From Setaria digitata (Eukaryota; Nematoda; Chromadorea; Rhabditida; Setariidae), in NCBI GenBank assembly GCA_003640385.1, contig RCAB01000204.1:40079-104078 (forward strand): a DNA stretch of 64,000 nucleotides, written 5' to 3'. The translations under genes and the position numbers were made by a program. Every line of letters starts with the position of its first letter. Position 1 is the first letter of the stretch. The notes under the pieces were generated by a model, which did no database searches, had not been told where the DNA came from, and worked only from the letters and a program-made list of their open reading frames with translations. This document shows, piece after piece, positions 1 to 12,900 of this stretch.

Positions 1-76
1 ACTAAATGTAAAGAGTTGATGAGCTTAAAAATGTCTTTCTTTAAGCAACAAGATCGCATATCCAATTTGGAATAAC

Positions 77-3000
77 CTATGAAACAGAAATTGGTAGTGT
101 TAATTCAACTGAGATCTCTTCATTATTATTAGAAGCAATTTTATCATCATCCACTGAATCACTCCTTCGCCATACTTTCATATCCAAGTCATCCTTTTTT
201 GATTCATGAATTTTTGGTAATTGCGGTAAATCGAACATTTTGAAAGTACTATCCCGTCTTGATAAGCTCGGATAAAGTGACAAGTAGTTTCGTGGTACCA
301 AGCCCTGTTCAGATGTCTCACTTCCAACAGCACAACCTTCAGCTGCAGTTTCACAAAGCCACCATGTCTTGCCTTCGACACCTTTTTCCAGCACGCGCAA
401 ACATGTGCCGACTTGGAAACTTAACTCATCTTCTTGTTCTTTATCATAATCATACGCTGCATACATCTGCAATAACCAATTGACAAATTTAGCAGCAATG
501 TCAAATTTTGAAAAACTTATGAGTTCATACAACAAATAGTTTGGAAGATGCTGACACAGTGACGTGGGAAAAGTTATAACTTTGAAAGGAAATGAAAAAA
601 TTACTAATCCATTATTCACAACTCCAGCTCCTTGATCGGCGGCCTTCAGATACAGCTGACAACCTTCATAGCCATCTTCATCTTCCTCGCACTTCTCAGC
701 TGGTGTTTCTAGATCTGACAATGTCTGTGCGAAGATGCAAGCACCACTTTCCACCAGCAATTTCACCATCGGTAAATTATTGCATGATGCAGCACAGTGC
801 AAAGGTGTCCAGCCATCTGAATCCTGGAAATACAGCAAGGATAAGAACTTACACCGAGGAAAAAAATTAGGCAAAAGAAGTTTCTGATTTTATAACAACA
901 CACAGAAAAGTTGAAGTTTATTAAAATTACTGGAATAATTTAGTTCAATGTTAAAAGTTTAAAGAGAGACAAACATACTTGTGCATTTACATCAGCAAAT
1001 GAGTCTACCAAATAACGGACAATCTCATAGTGTCCTGCACAAATTGCATTATGCAGTGCTGTGATACCTTCATCATTGCAGGCCGATATATTTAGCAACT
1101 GTAGAAAAGATCATTGCACATTTAATCTAAGGAAATTAATAGATAATTCAATCAATAATTGTAGGATCATCTTTTTAGACGAAAAGATTTGAATTCCCTA
1201 TACATAGAAATATTTCTAATGTCAAGTCTCATAATTGGGCAATTTAAAGAAAGTTTCTAATTTATTTATTTCTTTTCGGCCCAACAATTCTACAAAAATA
1301 ATAGTACTTTAGCGGCACTTGTTTTCACTAAATCCATTTCACCTTCCAAGGCAGCATCGAGTAATAATGCTAGCGGATCGAAAACCACTTTTCTTGAAGC
1401 ATTTTTCACTTTGTTCAGACGTAGAATACCCTAAAACATTTTCTTTATTAAACGTTCTTAAAGTACTTAACCTAACTGATTCAAATATTGAAATTTCAGG
1501 TATGAAAAAAAGACAAGTTCCGCACAAGTCATTTTTAACATGATGAAACATCCATCAGCATCATCTAGTCTAGATGTCCTCTTGGTTTATCCAAATTGTC
1601 CCTTTACAATATCTCCTGTTATCATACTCAACTAATTAATAAACTCATCTGATAATAAAAGATGACTGAAAAGGATTGAAATCTGCAAATGTAAACACAT
1701 AATAAAAGATGAAAGCTGGTAATTAGAAACTGAAAAATTGAAAGTTAATTAAAATACCCTTTCTGGTGAGGGTTTGATAAGTTCCGCAATACCAGATATT
1801 TTGTTTTTCGTTTCCAGTTCTTCCGACAACTCATCGAGATCTCCTCCTTTACTAATAAATACACCCTCCAGGCCAGATTCTTCTACTTGTTCAATTTCAA
1901 CGGGCAATTCATCGAGTTGAATATCCTTCATAAGAAGCTCACATACATATTCTGTGGGTGTTGTTGAAGTCTCTTCCACAGCTTCTTTTTCTTCTTCATG
2001 GATTATTTCCGATTTATTTACGGTGGTCGCATTCTGCAATATGGAATAATTAACTTAAAAGAGTTTGGGCGATTATTAATAAATAATTTTTTTTCATTTC
2101 CTGACTTGGGAAGAAAGCTTATAGTTCAGGATGCAATAAAGTAAGTCATTAAGTTATTGAACAATTAGTTATTGACAGGAAAAAAATTTTCACTATTACT
2201 TATAGTTAACTGACAATCAAAAAAGGAATAGTAGAACTGAAAAGATTTTAATAAGCCTTGGAAACAGTTGAGCTTCCATTAAAACAACGAATATTTCATA
2301 CGGAAGATTCGTCAAAATTTTGGGAAAATACCGTCATGATATACCTTATTTGAAACGGTAAAAACATTGCCAAGATTATATCCAACCAACAAATGAGTGC
2401 GACCTTTCTTCTGCTCATCAAGTAAAATCTTTCGAATATATTCGGTTTCATCGCACGATGCACTATCTTGTAGGACCCAAGATCTAGATAAATTAATCTA
2501 AGCATATTCAGATTCTCATTTTTATGAGAAAGGCAGGTGACAAAGTATTAGATTAATCATAAACTCAAATTTCTCCTAACCTTCTCTTTGCGGCACGTAA
2601 TGTATCGGGCCTTATTGAAATATGATCAGCCCTTGTTAATTTTGTATTATCAGCCGGATTTGTCGCACATTGTTCTTCTAATATTAACGCACTATTTGAC
2701 TTCATCATCAGATTCAACGGCTTTTGCGACTCTTGCTTCAATGAATGCTTTCCCATCAATTCAGGCGCAAATGATGGCAGTTTTTTACTTCCGTAATCGG
2801 CTGTATCCAACGTTCTCTCATCTTCTTTTGCATTTTCATTCATGTCGGCAGTTGGATAAGGATCTTTCGGTGGTGAAGGCGAAATGCTACGATCAACCAC
2901 GTCCAAGTCTGTTCTGAATGACTAAGACTTTGAAAACCTTTCCAGCTTTAGCTTTAAAATTAAATTTTTTTCAAGAGATAACCCGCATTTAATAAACTGA

Positions 3001-5330
3001 TGAATTACATCAAAAGCTTTATTGACAAAGCATTCTGATCCCGTGTAAATGTGGGAAAAAGATGGTACCTGTCTTTTCCAAATGCAGAAACGATGAATGT
3101 TTTCGTCATCAATTGAGGAGGACAACTTGCAGACAGTTCACATCTGGTATCTCCCAGAAGTTTCGGCCGATTAGTCCGGAAAGTACCCATACTATCAGCT
3201 ACCTGATAGAACGATTCTTTAATAATGATCACTTCATTAAAAAGCGTATCAAACACTGTCTAAAAACTTCACTAACTGCAAAGAAATGAAGAAATTACCT
3301 GAAACGGTTCAACAGATGCTCGTGGTCGACAAGATAAATCAAAAGGACATTTTGGCCTTTCGGAATCTGAAAATGGCGGAATCCGTCGTAAAATGTCGGT
3401 ATCACTATCTGTTTTATGAGTTACTGTACGCTGAGGGACCATTACTGAAGATTTCGAGCCACTGTTATCATTTCGCAAAATGATATCACAGTTCGATGTT
3501 GCAGCTAATGATGTCGTGGATAATTTTTGCCCGGAGTCGGTCTGGAAAATCGGTTTTCAAGTGGAACAAATTAAATGAAAATTTAACTGTGGAAAAAAAT
3601 CTAAGTTTCCAACTTGGAACTAGGACATCATGAAAAGGAAAAATTGTCGGAATATATAATAAACAAGTTATAAGATAGAAGTATGAAAATCTCAATGAGG
3701 CCTATTGGCTTGATCTAAGAATAATTTCAGTTGATTTTTTTCATTTTAATATACTATGAAGTGATCTCGTATTTCTTGTTTTATAAAAATTCAACTGACT
3801 TGAGGAAGAAATATGAGAAGAAAGTTTAAAAATTAGTTAAACTAACGTATGTAGGCTTAATTTGAGAGCTCATCAGTCTCAGCTGTTGTTCACGGGCTGC
3901 ATTTAATGCAATTAATCGACGGCGGCGTAGTATGTCCAACTTAAATTAAGCAGTTAAATTTTGGTAAAAACCCCTGAACAATCCTGATAATCTATTGTTG
4001 TATGATTATACATATTACAATCTGATAATCTGTTATTATATCTACTCATTACCTAATCAGTCCACTCATTTCTAATGGCTGCATCGATTTTGTTTTAAAT
4101 TACACTATGCACTTTCTATCTAAGCTTTTCACGAGTGTTGCGATAGCACACACTTAAGGAACCCGTGAAAATGAGGTTGGTCGATTCTGTTGAACTTTGC
4201 AGAAGAAATTAAACTGAAGAGAAAAATGGCTACTGTGAAATAATTATGAGCAATTAAATCTATTGTAAAAACATTTTGAATCTATGCAGGACAAAAGATT
4301 ACGGTGAAAAATACATTCAGATACCTGTGTTTGCAAAGAGGCAATTTTAGAAATAACATTTCTCAGGTGCTGTTCATGCGACGTATAATTCATTTGCAGA
4401 TCACTAAGTTGCTTTTCGGCAACTGCCCGACGAGCTGCTGCTTGTTGTGCTTCACGTTCCATCATTTTCAAACGAGCCATTTCACGTTCCTCGTATAGTA
4501 TCTATAAAATGGAAGTTAGTAAATTAGTGTTTAAAGAGAAGGAAAAGGAAGGGATGGAATGAAGAAGACAAAGGGAAAACTCTAACAGAGAAGTGAAAAA
4601 GTATGAAAAATTATACGAAATATTCTCTTGATTATGAGATTGCAACTCCTGACGATAATTTTATGTCAGAAAAAATAATTCAGGAAAAAAGAAGAAATCT
4701 CTTTCGTACTTCTCGCACTGCTTATTTTCTGAAGATAAATAGCTCATTTCCGGTAATTACCAGGAAAAATATATCATACAAACCTCATTTCTGAGCACAG
4801 CCAAACGTATGGGTGCATTATCGATACGGCTTCCACGTGCCTCACGCTCCTGAATCATACGTCGATTAGTGTCAATTAAGCGTCGCTGTTGTTCCGCAGT
4901 TTGTACCAAATTATCGTATCTGGTGGAGTTGGGACTGAAGAGAAACACAAACTTTAAACCAAACATTTATTTAAATTAGCAAAAGCCCCATTTTCTCCAC
5001 TTGTCGAGAAAATTTTCAATTTGATTGCAACAGCTCGCCTTTAAATACATCAGGTACAGAAAAAAATGATTCTGACACTTCGGAACACATTACAGCATTT
5101 TAAATAGCATTTAAAAAGGTAATAAGGTTTATCAGAAATGAAATTAAAGCATTTGAAAAATACCATTCCTACTATCTGGTAAATGCCTAACAAAAAAGGG
5201 ATAAATTAATTTGGAAATTTCAGGAATTGAGAAATTTCGAAAAAATTCACCCCTGAGAGCTTCTCTGAATTCTGGAGTGCGTTGATGGTTGTGTCGGTGG
5301 TTGAACAACACGAATCGGTTGGTGAGACAT
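77..5330 (-). CDS. ape-1: ASPP/iASPP family protein (APE-1 orthologue), ankyrin + SH3
   Basis: ASPP proteins bind p53-family factors and protein phosphatase 1; C. elegans APE-1 restrains CEP-1/p53. Thirteen exons join in phase to 825 codons, close to human iASPP: 5330-5251, 4934-4784, 4501-4325, 3939-3847, 3541-3299, 3202-3069, 2913-2581, 2483-2345, 2033-1758, 1430-1308, 1098-979, 823-605, 466-77. Residues about 27-167 are charged and coiled-coil-like. A low-complexity acidic middle follows. Near 556-559 KVVF fits a PP1-docking RVxF motif, followed by the family block [15 protein letters not shown]. Ankyrin repeats span about 584-690 ([29 protein letters not shown]). The SH3 domain spans about 697-762 (MYAAYDY, WW at 731-732, [10 protein letters not shown]). 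The start ATG abuts a splice acceptor, so an upstream exon or SL trans-splicing is possible. The C-terminal half is certain; the N-terminus is less so. Confidence 0.93.
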
Positions 5331-6878
5331 CTAATAAACAATAATTGTTAGGAAGTTAAAAAAGAAAAACGACATAAACTTTCTCGCAAAATGTCATCGT
5401 TAATGAGTGGAATTTTGAAGTATTTTCTGTGAATTGTGCAATACTAATACATATTTAAAATCATTTTCTACTTTTATTTAACGAAATACATGGAGGAGAC
5501 ATTAATAAACATAGCAGAACTTGTTTTCTCTTAAACTTCTGATAACTTATAAATTTAAAAAAGAATAGGTGAACTTCCAAAAGTGACACCTACTCATCAT
5601 TTCTTGAAAAATATGAAAGCATTGGATATGATAACTGATAAGCACTCAGTTATTAATTAACCTCGACATTTTGAATGCCTACTACCTTGGCAGAGCATCA
5701 CACTTCAGTGCTGTCATCTGCTAAGTATAAGATAACATGTTTATGTTGTCACGAAGTCATTTATGTTTTAAAAAACTGGAAGCAAGAAAGAGAAGATTGA
5801 AATCAATTTATCGACGTATTGATAATCACACTGTTTAAATTTTGTGAATGATAAGGCAGACGGCAGTGACATGAGGGACTGATAAAAGCAATTGGATTGT
5901 GAAATAATTAATGATCGAAAATCAAGCAATATTTATATATGTGAAAAGAATGAAAAATAAAAGAGTAATACTATGGAGTGCATTTCAGATAGGAGATTAA
6001 TTAACTGCATCAAATTTTACAATAATTACAATCACTGATAAGTTTAGGCTGATGAGTTTGGCTGGGAATCATTAAATTGATGCGGAAATCTTCAATTTCG
6101 ACTCTATTAAAAGAGATTTCAGCAAGCTGGTGCAGAATAAATGACAGAATTTCAGCACTTCTAGCAGATTTTGTCTGCTATTCAATTTTTGGAAAATATA
6201 TCGCACAAATGGATGGAAGACGGACTTTATGGAATGTGCAAATTTAAATCCTTAGAACCCAGATGAGAAATGTGAAAGTTAAACTGATCACAACTGCCAA
6301 ACAGGAAAAGACAAGAGAGGTGGTGAAAATCTGTAATTTGATATAACGGATGAAGAATAATTATAAGAACTTTAACTTCGCTTCTGCAAATTATGTATTA
6401 TTACAAAGTAAAGGTTTCAAAATAGCATCAAATATAGTATACCATGAGACGGATGTACGCCAGAACTGCAGAAAATGCAGTGGTGATGGCACTACCGTGT
6501 TGGTAACTCAGTACCCTGCATGCTTTCAAGGCACCGAAAAGTACTCGGTATATATCCTTCTCCGGTATAAATGACATTACGGTTGATTCTCTTTTCAGAT
6601 TATCCACAGGAAGCTCAATACAATACAGGTGAATTACACCGTCTGATCCATATGAATTTAGTTGGAATGGAAAGGAAATTTCCAGAACTGCAAGGGTCAG
6701 TGAAGTTATGTAGAAAAAGAACTGGAAAAGTGAAGTAGTGGAAATGGTGGAGAATAACGAATGAAATAGATCTGGAAATATTCGAAAACGCTATGTTATA
6801 ATGATAATAAAAAAAATGGAAAGAAACTAATAAATCAATGATTTAATATTTAAAAAATTAGAGGTAACAAGCAGGTAA

Positions 6879-6945
6879 TAAATGAAGAGAAGGAAAGGAA
6901 GAAGGAAAGAGAAGGAAAGGGAAGAGAAAAGGAGAGAGAGAGATT
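6879..6945. repeat. Purine-rich GGAAA/GA low-complexity tract
   Basis: Nearly pure A/G run of degenerate GGAAA and AGAG units on the plus strand. It is simple-sequence DNA and no coding signal accompanies it. Confidence 0.7.
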
Positions 6946-9900
6946 CAATATATATCAAAATGACTTCAGCCATCTCAAATCAAACCTTCTTCGATTTTTG
7001 TTTTCAAGGTGATCGCAATCAGTGGCGCTTACGGCAATAAAATCTGAATGAAAAATAATGAGTAGAGATGAACAGGAAAGATAAGAGTTTAGAGAAAAGT
7101 ATAGAATGAGAAAATATGAAAAGAAATGAAAACTGAAGTGGAAGTACAAGTCAACCAAAGGAGTAAACGGATCAAGAAGAGGTGACGACGGTGGAATGGA
7201 GTGTGATCAACAGAAGAGACAGGAGACAGTACGACGTTGTCACCATTATTCTCTGGACAATTAATTACAGGTGAAGAGAGGAGAGACGAGAGGGAACGAG
7301 CAACCTGTACAAGAGCATATCTCTCACTGTACACTCCTTGGATTCACTAATAAGCAACTTCTACTATTGGTCACTTGCTGACCATTCTCGTTGATGACCA
7401 CATTCACATTATCTTCATCCATTCATCCTACATGGCACCAACCGATATTTGAGAGCAAACCAAACAGAAGACTATAATGCATAATTGTCTTTATATTTAA
7501 GCAAAAAAATCTGCAAAATTCTGTGAGGATTTTGAAATATGAATCATTGAGAAATCATCGCTTTTAGAATAACTGACGCTTTTAGAAAACCTTTTTGAAA
7601 GAGTTTAAAGGTTAACGATGATAGAGAATTCTTAACATAATTATGTTCACCGTGAGGACATATTGAGATAATATGAAGATTGGGCTTAATAACTTTAACA
7701 TTGAAAATTTGGAAATAAAGAACTTATTCCTGCATCATTATATATATATGTTGTAGAAGCATAGGAAGAAGACGTACTGTGTGGTCTAACAACTGTCTAG
7801 TAACAATGTGCACTGCTCTAAAAGAATAGAAAAAGTGATGTCAAGAAGTGATGATTCAGGATTTGAATGATTCCAGGTCAATTAATAAGCTATCCCATAA
7901 TTTGGCAGTGTGTTTTTTTTCCTCTTTGATAATTCTTGTCGGCGATATTTTCGCGGAAAGAATCTATGCGAAGAGAAAACGATAAAGGAAAAGGATGAAA
8001 ATGTCTCAAGTTTTACAGTGAGATTTTTTCAAAAATTAAATCAAAAAATAAATCGTCCGTGATGAAAAGCCACCCATCCAATAGTGTCATAAACCAAACC
8101 CATCAAAATGACCCTTGTGCAACAATCAGTAGGAATTTCGAATAATAATAACACTACTCCAAGCATTATTACTGATTACCCACCTTTGAATTCCGCTGAT
8201 TTCCATAAAATTACTCAAACAAAGGATTCTGGCACTATTTATGACATAAATTAAAATCTTTATGCTTATTTTTCCTCTTTCTGACCAATGGCTTCACTAG
8301 CTTTCAATTTAATTAAATTAAAGCTTTAATTTAATGAAAAAAAGTTAGTGAAACTTTTGCTTTTAAAGTCTGGATATAGGAAGAAGAGGAAAAGGATGGA
8401 GAGGTGAAAGAGTGAAAGAGATAACAAGCCAGAAATGTCAGCTGGAGCATTTTTAAAACAAACCAAAGAGCTACACACCATTTTATTTCGACAGTCACTC
8501 CAAATTATCCATTCCATACTAATTAAGCTAAAATTGTAAGAATGAGTCGAAAATTCAGAGTGAGTGATTTTACTCTGTGGTAGTTCTCTGATAAAAAAAT
8601 TTTGTTTTATTTTAAACATTTTAAAATTTTAAATTTTAAACATCTTTTCCTAGCTGCTCATTAAAACCATTAAAGAAGCTAAGAAATGAATAAAAGTTGG
8701 CCCGAACAAATTTTTGCATGATGGAAAATATTTGTAGGTTAGTTATGGGTGAATATTTTATGACAAACCTTTCATATTTCAATGACTGAGTTCGAGGAAA
8801 ATGCCCGAGTCAGCAACTGATTGAAGAGCAGGCGAAAAATGGTCACGAATTTCTCGAGAATTTTGTGTAACTAAGAAATTATCTTCCACTTATGTTACCA
8901 GTGAAATTAAAGGGCCCAAAATTCAAACCTAGATGGATAAAAGTACATGGAAACTAATAACCTCCTTAAAAGCGAGTATTTTAGTGACATTTCATTTCAG
9001 TGACTCAAAAATCTGGAATACTGCCTTGGTATATGATTCAAGAAACACAGACAATTTAGGGAGGGCTGCTCAACTTTCCAGGAAGTTTTGTGGTTCGGAA
9101 ATGTACTGTTCGCTAGGTATTATTACCGTTCAAAACAATGTCGGTAATATTTTAAAGTTAAAGGAAAATGAAAAAGATTCCACTCTGAATGATTAGCCAA
9201 GGCTAAAAAACAACATTCGAAAAGTCGAAAAAGCAGTATTCTCGAAAAGAGACGTATAACTTTTCTGAAGCATTGCAGAACGGAATTTATTACTCTTGTA
9301 AAGAATTTTTAGAACAACAGACCAAAGAAAACCAGAAAATTTAAATAACTTTAGAGAAAACTATAATTTGGAATCCAAATATTTTCCAAACATTTCCAGT
9401 TTCATGTTTCGGATAGGAATTAAATGCTAAATAAGAGCTTTTTTTTATAGTTAAAAAAAGATCGAATATGAAAACAGAACAAAAGTGAGCAAAAAACTTT
9501 TTTGGAGACTAAATCAATCATTCTGCCAGCTGACATGCCAGATAATTTAAATAATGGAGCATAAGTTACAATATTCATTTAGAAGAAGGCAATTATCTGT
9601 AAGAATGTCGTTTTAATCTATTATTTAGCGCCTTCAATTCCCTTCAACGTCTTCCTGTCTCTTTTTTGAACTAATCCTTCAAATATCTCTTAATTCGTTC
9701 CACTGCTCAATCATAAAATTAATTACAAGTTTCGTTAAATTCCTTCTCCAAGAAGGTCCAATTTTAGATATTAAAATTTACTTTGAACTAAATCAGGGGA
9801 TAAATTGATAAGTAATGCAGAAATTTTTTAGAAAAAAGTTATGAAAAATGTAAAGGTATATGAAATTAAAAAACCAAAGTGTGAATGGTAGTTAGCTTTT

Positions 9901-12900
9901 ATCCATCATCAGTGAAAAGGAAAGCGTTTGTAGTGTTCATAACAAGTGGATCACTAAAAATGGAAATGATTCGTTCGGAGAATGAAAAGGAATAATTCTC
10001 AAAAAAGAGAAGCAACCGGCCTTGAAGGAAGAAAGGATGAAGAACGGCGAGTGGAGGTGAAGGAAAGATTGGAACTGAAATGAGGACAAATAACTTAAAA
10101 ATGGTGCCTAATGGATTTATATGACGATGTGACCTAATAAAAGAGGACAAGCCTTTCAGATGAGTTCAATTTCGAAATTCGATTTGCTCTTATACAGAAA
10201 TTTAATTTGCATAACACTAATAAATACTACTGAAGTTTTCAACAAATGCTCTTTTCAAAGTCCATTTGAACTTGAAATAAATTAAATTTTGCAAATCAAT
10301 AAAATTCGATGGCGTCAGTTAGCACTTCCAACTCCTCTCTCCTGCGTAATTTCAAGGTAATTTTATGATTAAAGGTTACTGTTACAAAATCTAATTTATA
10401 ATGACGCTTTGAACTAATGTTATAATTTATTTGAACAGTATGAATGAAGAAAAAAAGGAACAGATGAAGACTACAAAGAAGCGGAGGAATTGGAAGTGCT
10501 TAGTTAAGTATGAGTTAAAGAACAGATTTTATAATTTATTAGCAGACTGAATTAAATAAAACTTCCGTAAAGTCTTACGCTACCACATCTTTAAGGAGAA
10601 AAGCCTTGTACCAAAAAAGTTTAACATTCTGGTAGCTGATGATCAGGAGACAATGAAAAATGTTATTAAAACATATTAAACCAAAAACTTCGCAGATTTA
10701 AGGAAAATGTAGAATTTCTTTTCTAAATTTGATTCGTAATTTTCAATGACTGTATTAGTTAAATCAGAAAAATTCATTGGCTCTGTGGAGGGAAATATGG
10801 AGAAAATGTAACTTTAAATCAAGACGAAAGTAAAATAGAATGGGATAAAAGATGAAGAATCATTTTTTAACAACTAGATTCGGTTTTTGAAATAGAGAAG
10901 CACTACAGTAGTAGATTCTAGAACAAATCGTTATTTGAATTCCATTGACATTTTCTGGCCTAATTCTTACGAAAAAAATAAATTTAGAATGGAAGCAGTG
11001 AATATATAATGCAATTGCCAAATATTTCAAAGAATCATCCAATAGATCCATGAAAGTGAAAGAAAGTTATGCTTTGTAGTTTTCATCGCCAAATTTTTTC
11101 CTTCTCATTATTAGATATGAATCCTATTTTTGACATAAGGAGATGAAACTTCCAAATTCTAATTTTCTTCCGAAAAATTCATTCGAAGCGTTAAATTCAC
11201 TTTTCAAGTCCACATAAATTACCTTGATAAATAAACTACATTCTTCCACTAGTACCGGAATAATTTTAAACCCACCTTTGACGGAAGAAAGCCATCAGTT
11301 GGTTTAATTCTTCTCAGTGAATCAGTTGCTTGTATTAGTTCCACACCATCATTACCACTATGACGGTCACATCTATACATTCGTTACACTCATTTAATGG
11401 CTCAAATTTCACGGAACTGAAAACAAAAGATTGAATTTAATAGAAGCATAAAACATAACACAAATACTGAAAAGCCGCGAAGGGAATAAAATGAAATCGT
11501 ATGGAATATAAGAAATAGGTGCACGGAGAATAGACTAAAATTGAATATTAACTGATCGCTGCAATGGCTGTTAATCTGAAATATGAACCCAATCGCAACA
11601 ATGTCATTTCAAGGTTTCTATTTGCTTGAAAATTATTACTGCTGAGGGATTGAAGGAATTTAACTGAGTATTCTTCCAGCTTCAAATTATGTGGCTTTGT
11701 CAACACATTACTTAAGTACTCAAAACTTGTCCAACACATTATTAAATATCAATACCTTATACACTAATGAGACGTAACCCTCGCACCAAGATGTTAGTAC
11801 ATGTGTAAAGTAAACTCAGAAATACTGAAATTACTGCCATCTATGGATGGTAACATATTTGTAGAATTGTACTTAACGACTCCTAAAAATGACAAAAACA
11901 ACTGTTAATCAGTATTATTTTACGGAAAAATAACTTGCATCTTATTTGTAAATGTTGCAAATGACAAATATAATAAAGTTCTAGAATTAATATAATTTAT
12001 TCATACAATTAGTTAGTATCCTTCTTGTTAAGGGAGTATTTGACTCAGTTATTCAGTGATGGTACGAGTAGGCAACTACTTAAGCGTTTTGAATTATAGA
12101 ATGAAACACAGTAAATGGAAAAAAGAATGAAGCTAGCACAGAATAATATTACAATTATCTAATTTGGATAAATACAAACTAAATAACTTTAAAAATAGTG
12201 GAAAATCAAATCAACACTTAAGTTACAAGTAGCAAGTGACATCGACGAAATCTTTCTAGTAAGTTTAAAATTAAATCTGAGAAACGTTTATACTCATATG
12301 GTTTGATCAAAGCAATTGGAAATCACTTAAAACAACAACAGCTACCATTTATCGCATTGAATTCCAGAAATTCCCTAAACGTTATCGGCACTGTAGTTGT
12401 GTTTGCTGGATGTGATAAGCAGTCAGGTATCACTACAACTATGACAATCTCCTGCAATATTATTATCACTGAATACCAGCAGGAATCAGACTCTTATTTT
12501 CAAAAGATTCATTTGATCTATTCACCCTAGGAATGATATTTTGACTAGTTATACGTAATAAAGTAATTAATTGGGTGAGTCAAGTAATCCATGGTGACAA
12601 TTTATCTTAAATTTAAACCTAAAACTTCTCATCCAAATGAAAAACCAGTAAAACCCCGACCTAAGAATGCATTAGCAGTAAAGCAACCGTGTACACGTCG
12701 AGCTGCTAATGCAAATGCATTTTTCTTGCTCAACCGCTTGTTGTTACTTAGAAAAGTATTAAACTTTGACAGAACTTCAAAGACCAAATTTATTGAATGG
12801 TCTAAGCTAAGCTTGTCGACATTATTCATTAAAGACTGCTTAAATTCAAAATACACCGGTATTAGCAACAAACTTCTAACGACAGTCCAAATGTAATAAA

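Noticed and set aside
8933..9196. 87-codon plus frame
   Set aside because: Single frame in AT-rich DNA without splice context or recognisable motifs.
12591..12896. 101-codon plus frame and the overlapping 80-codon minus frame
   Set aside because: Both are isolated, overlap on opposite strands, lack convincing splice partners and resemble no family.
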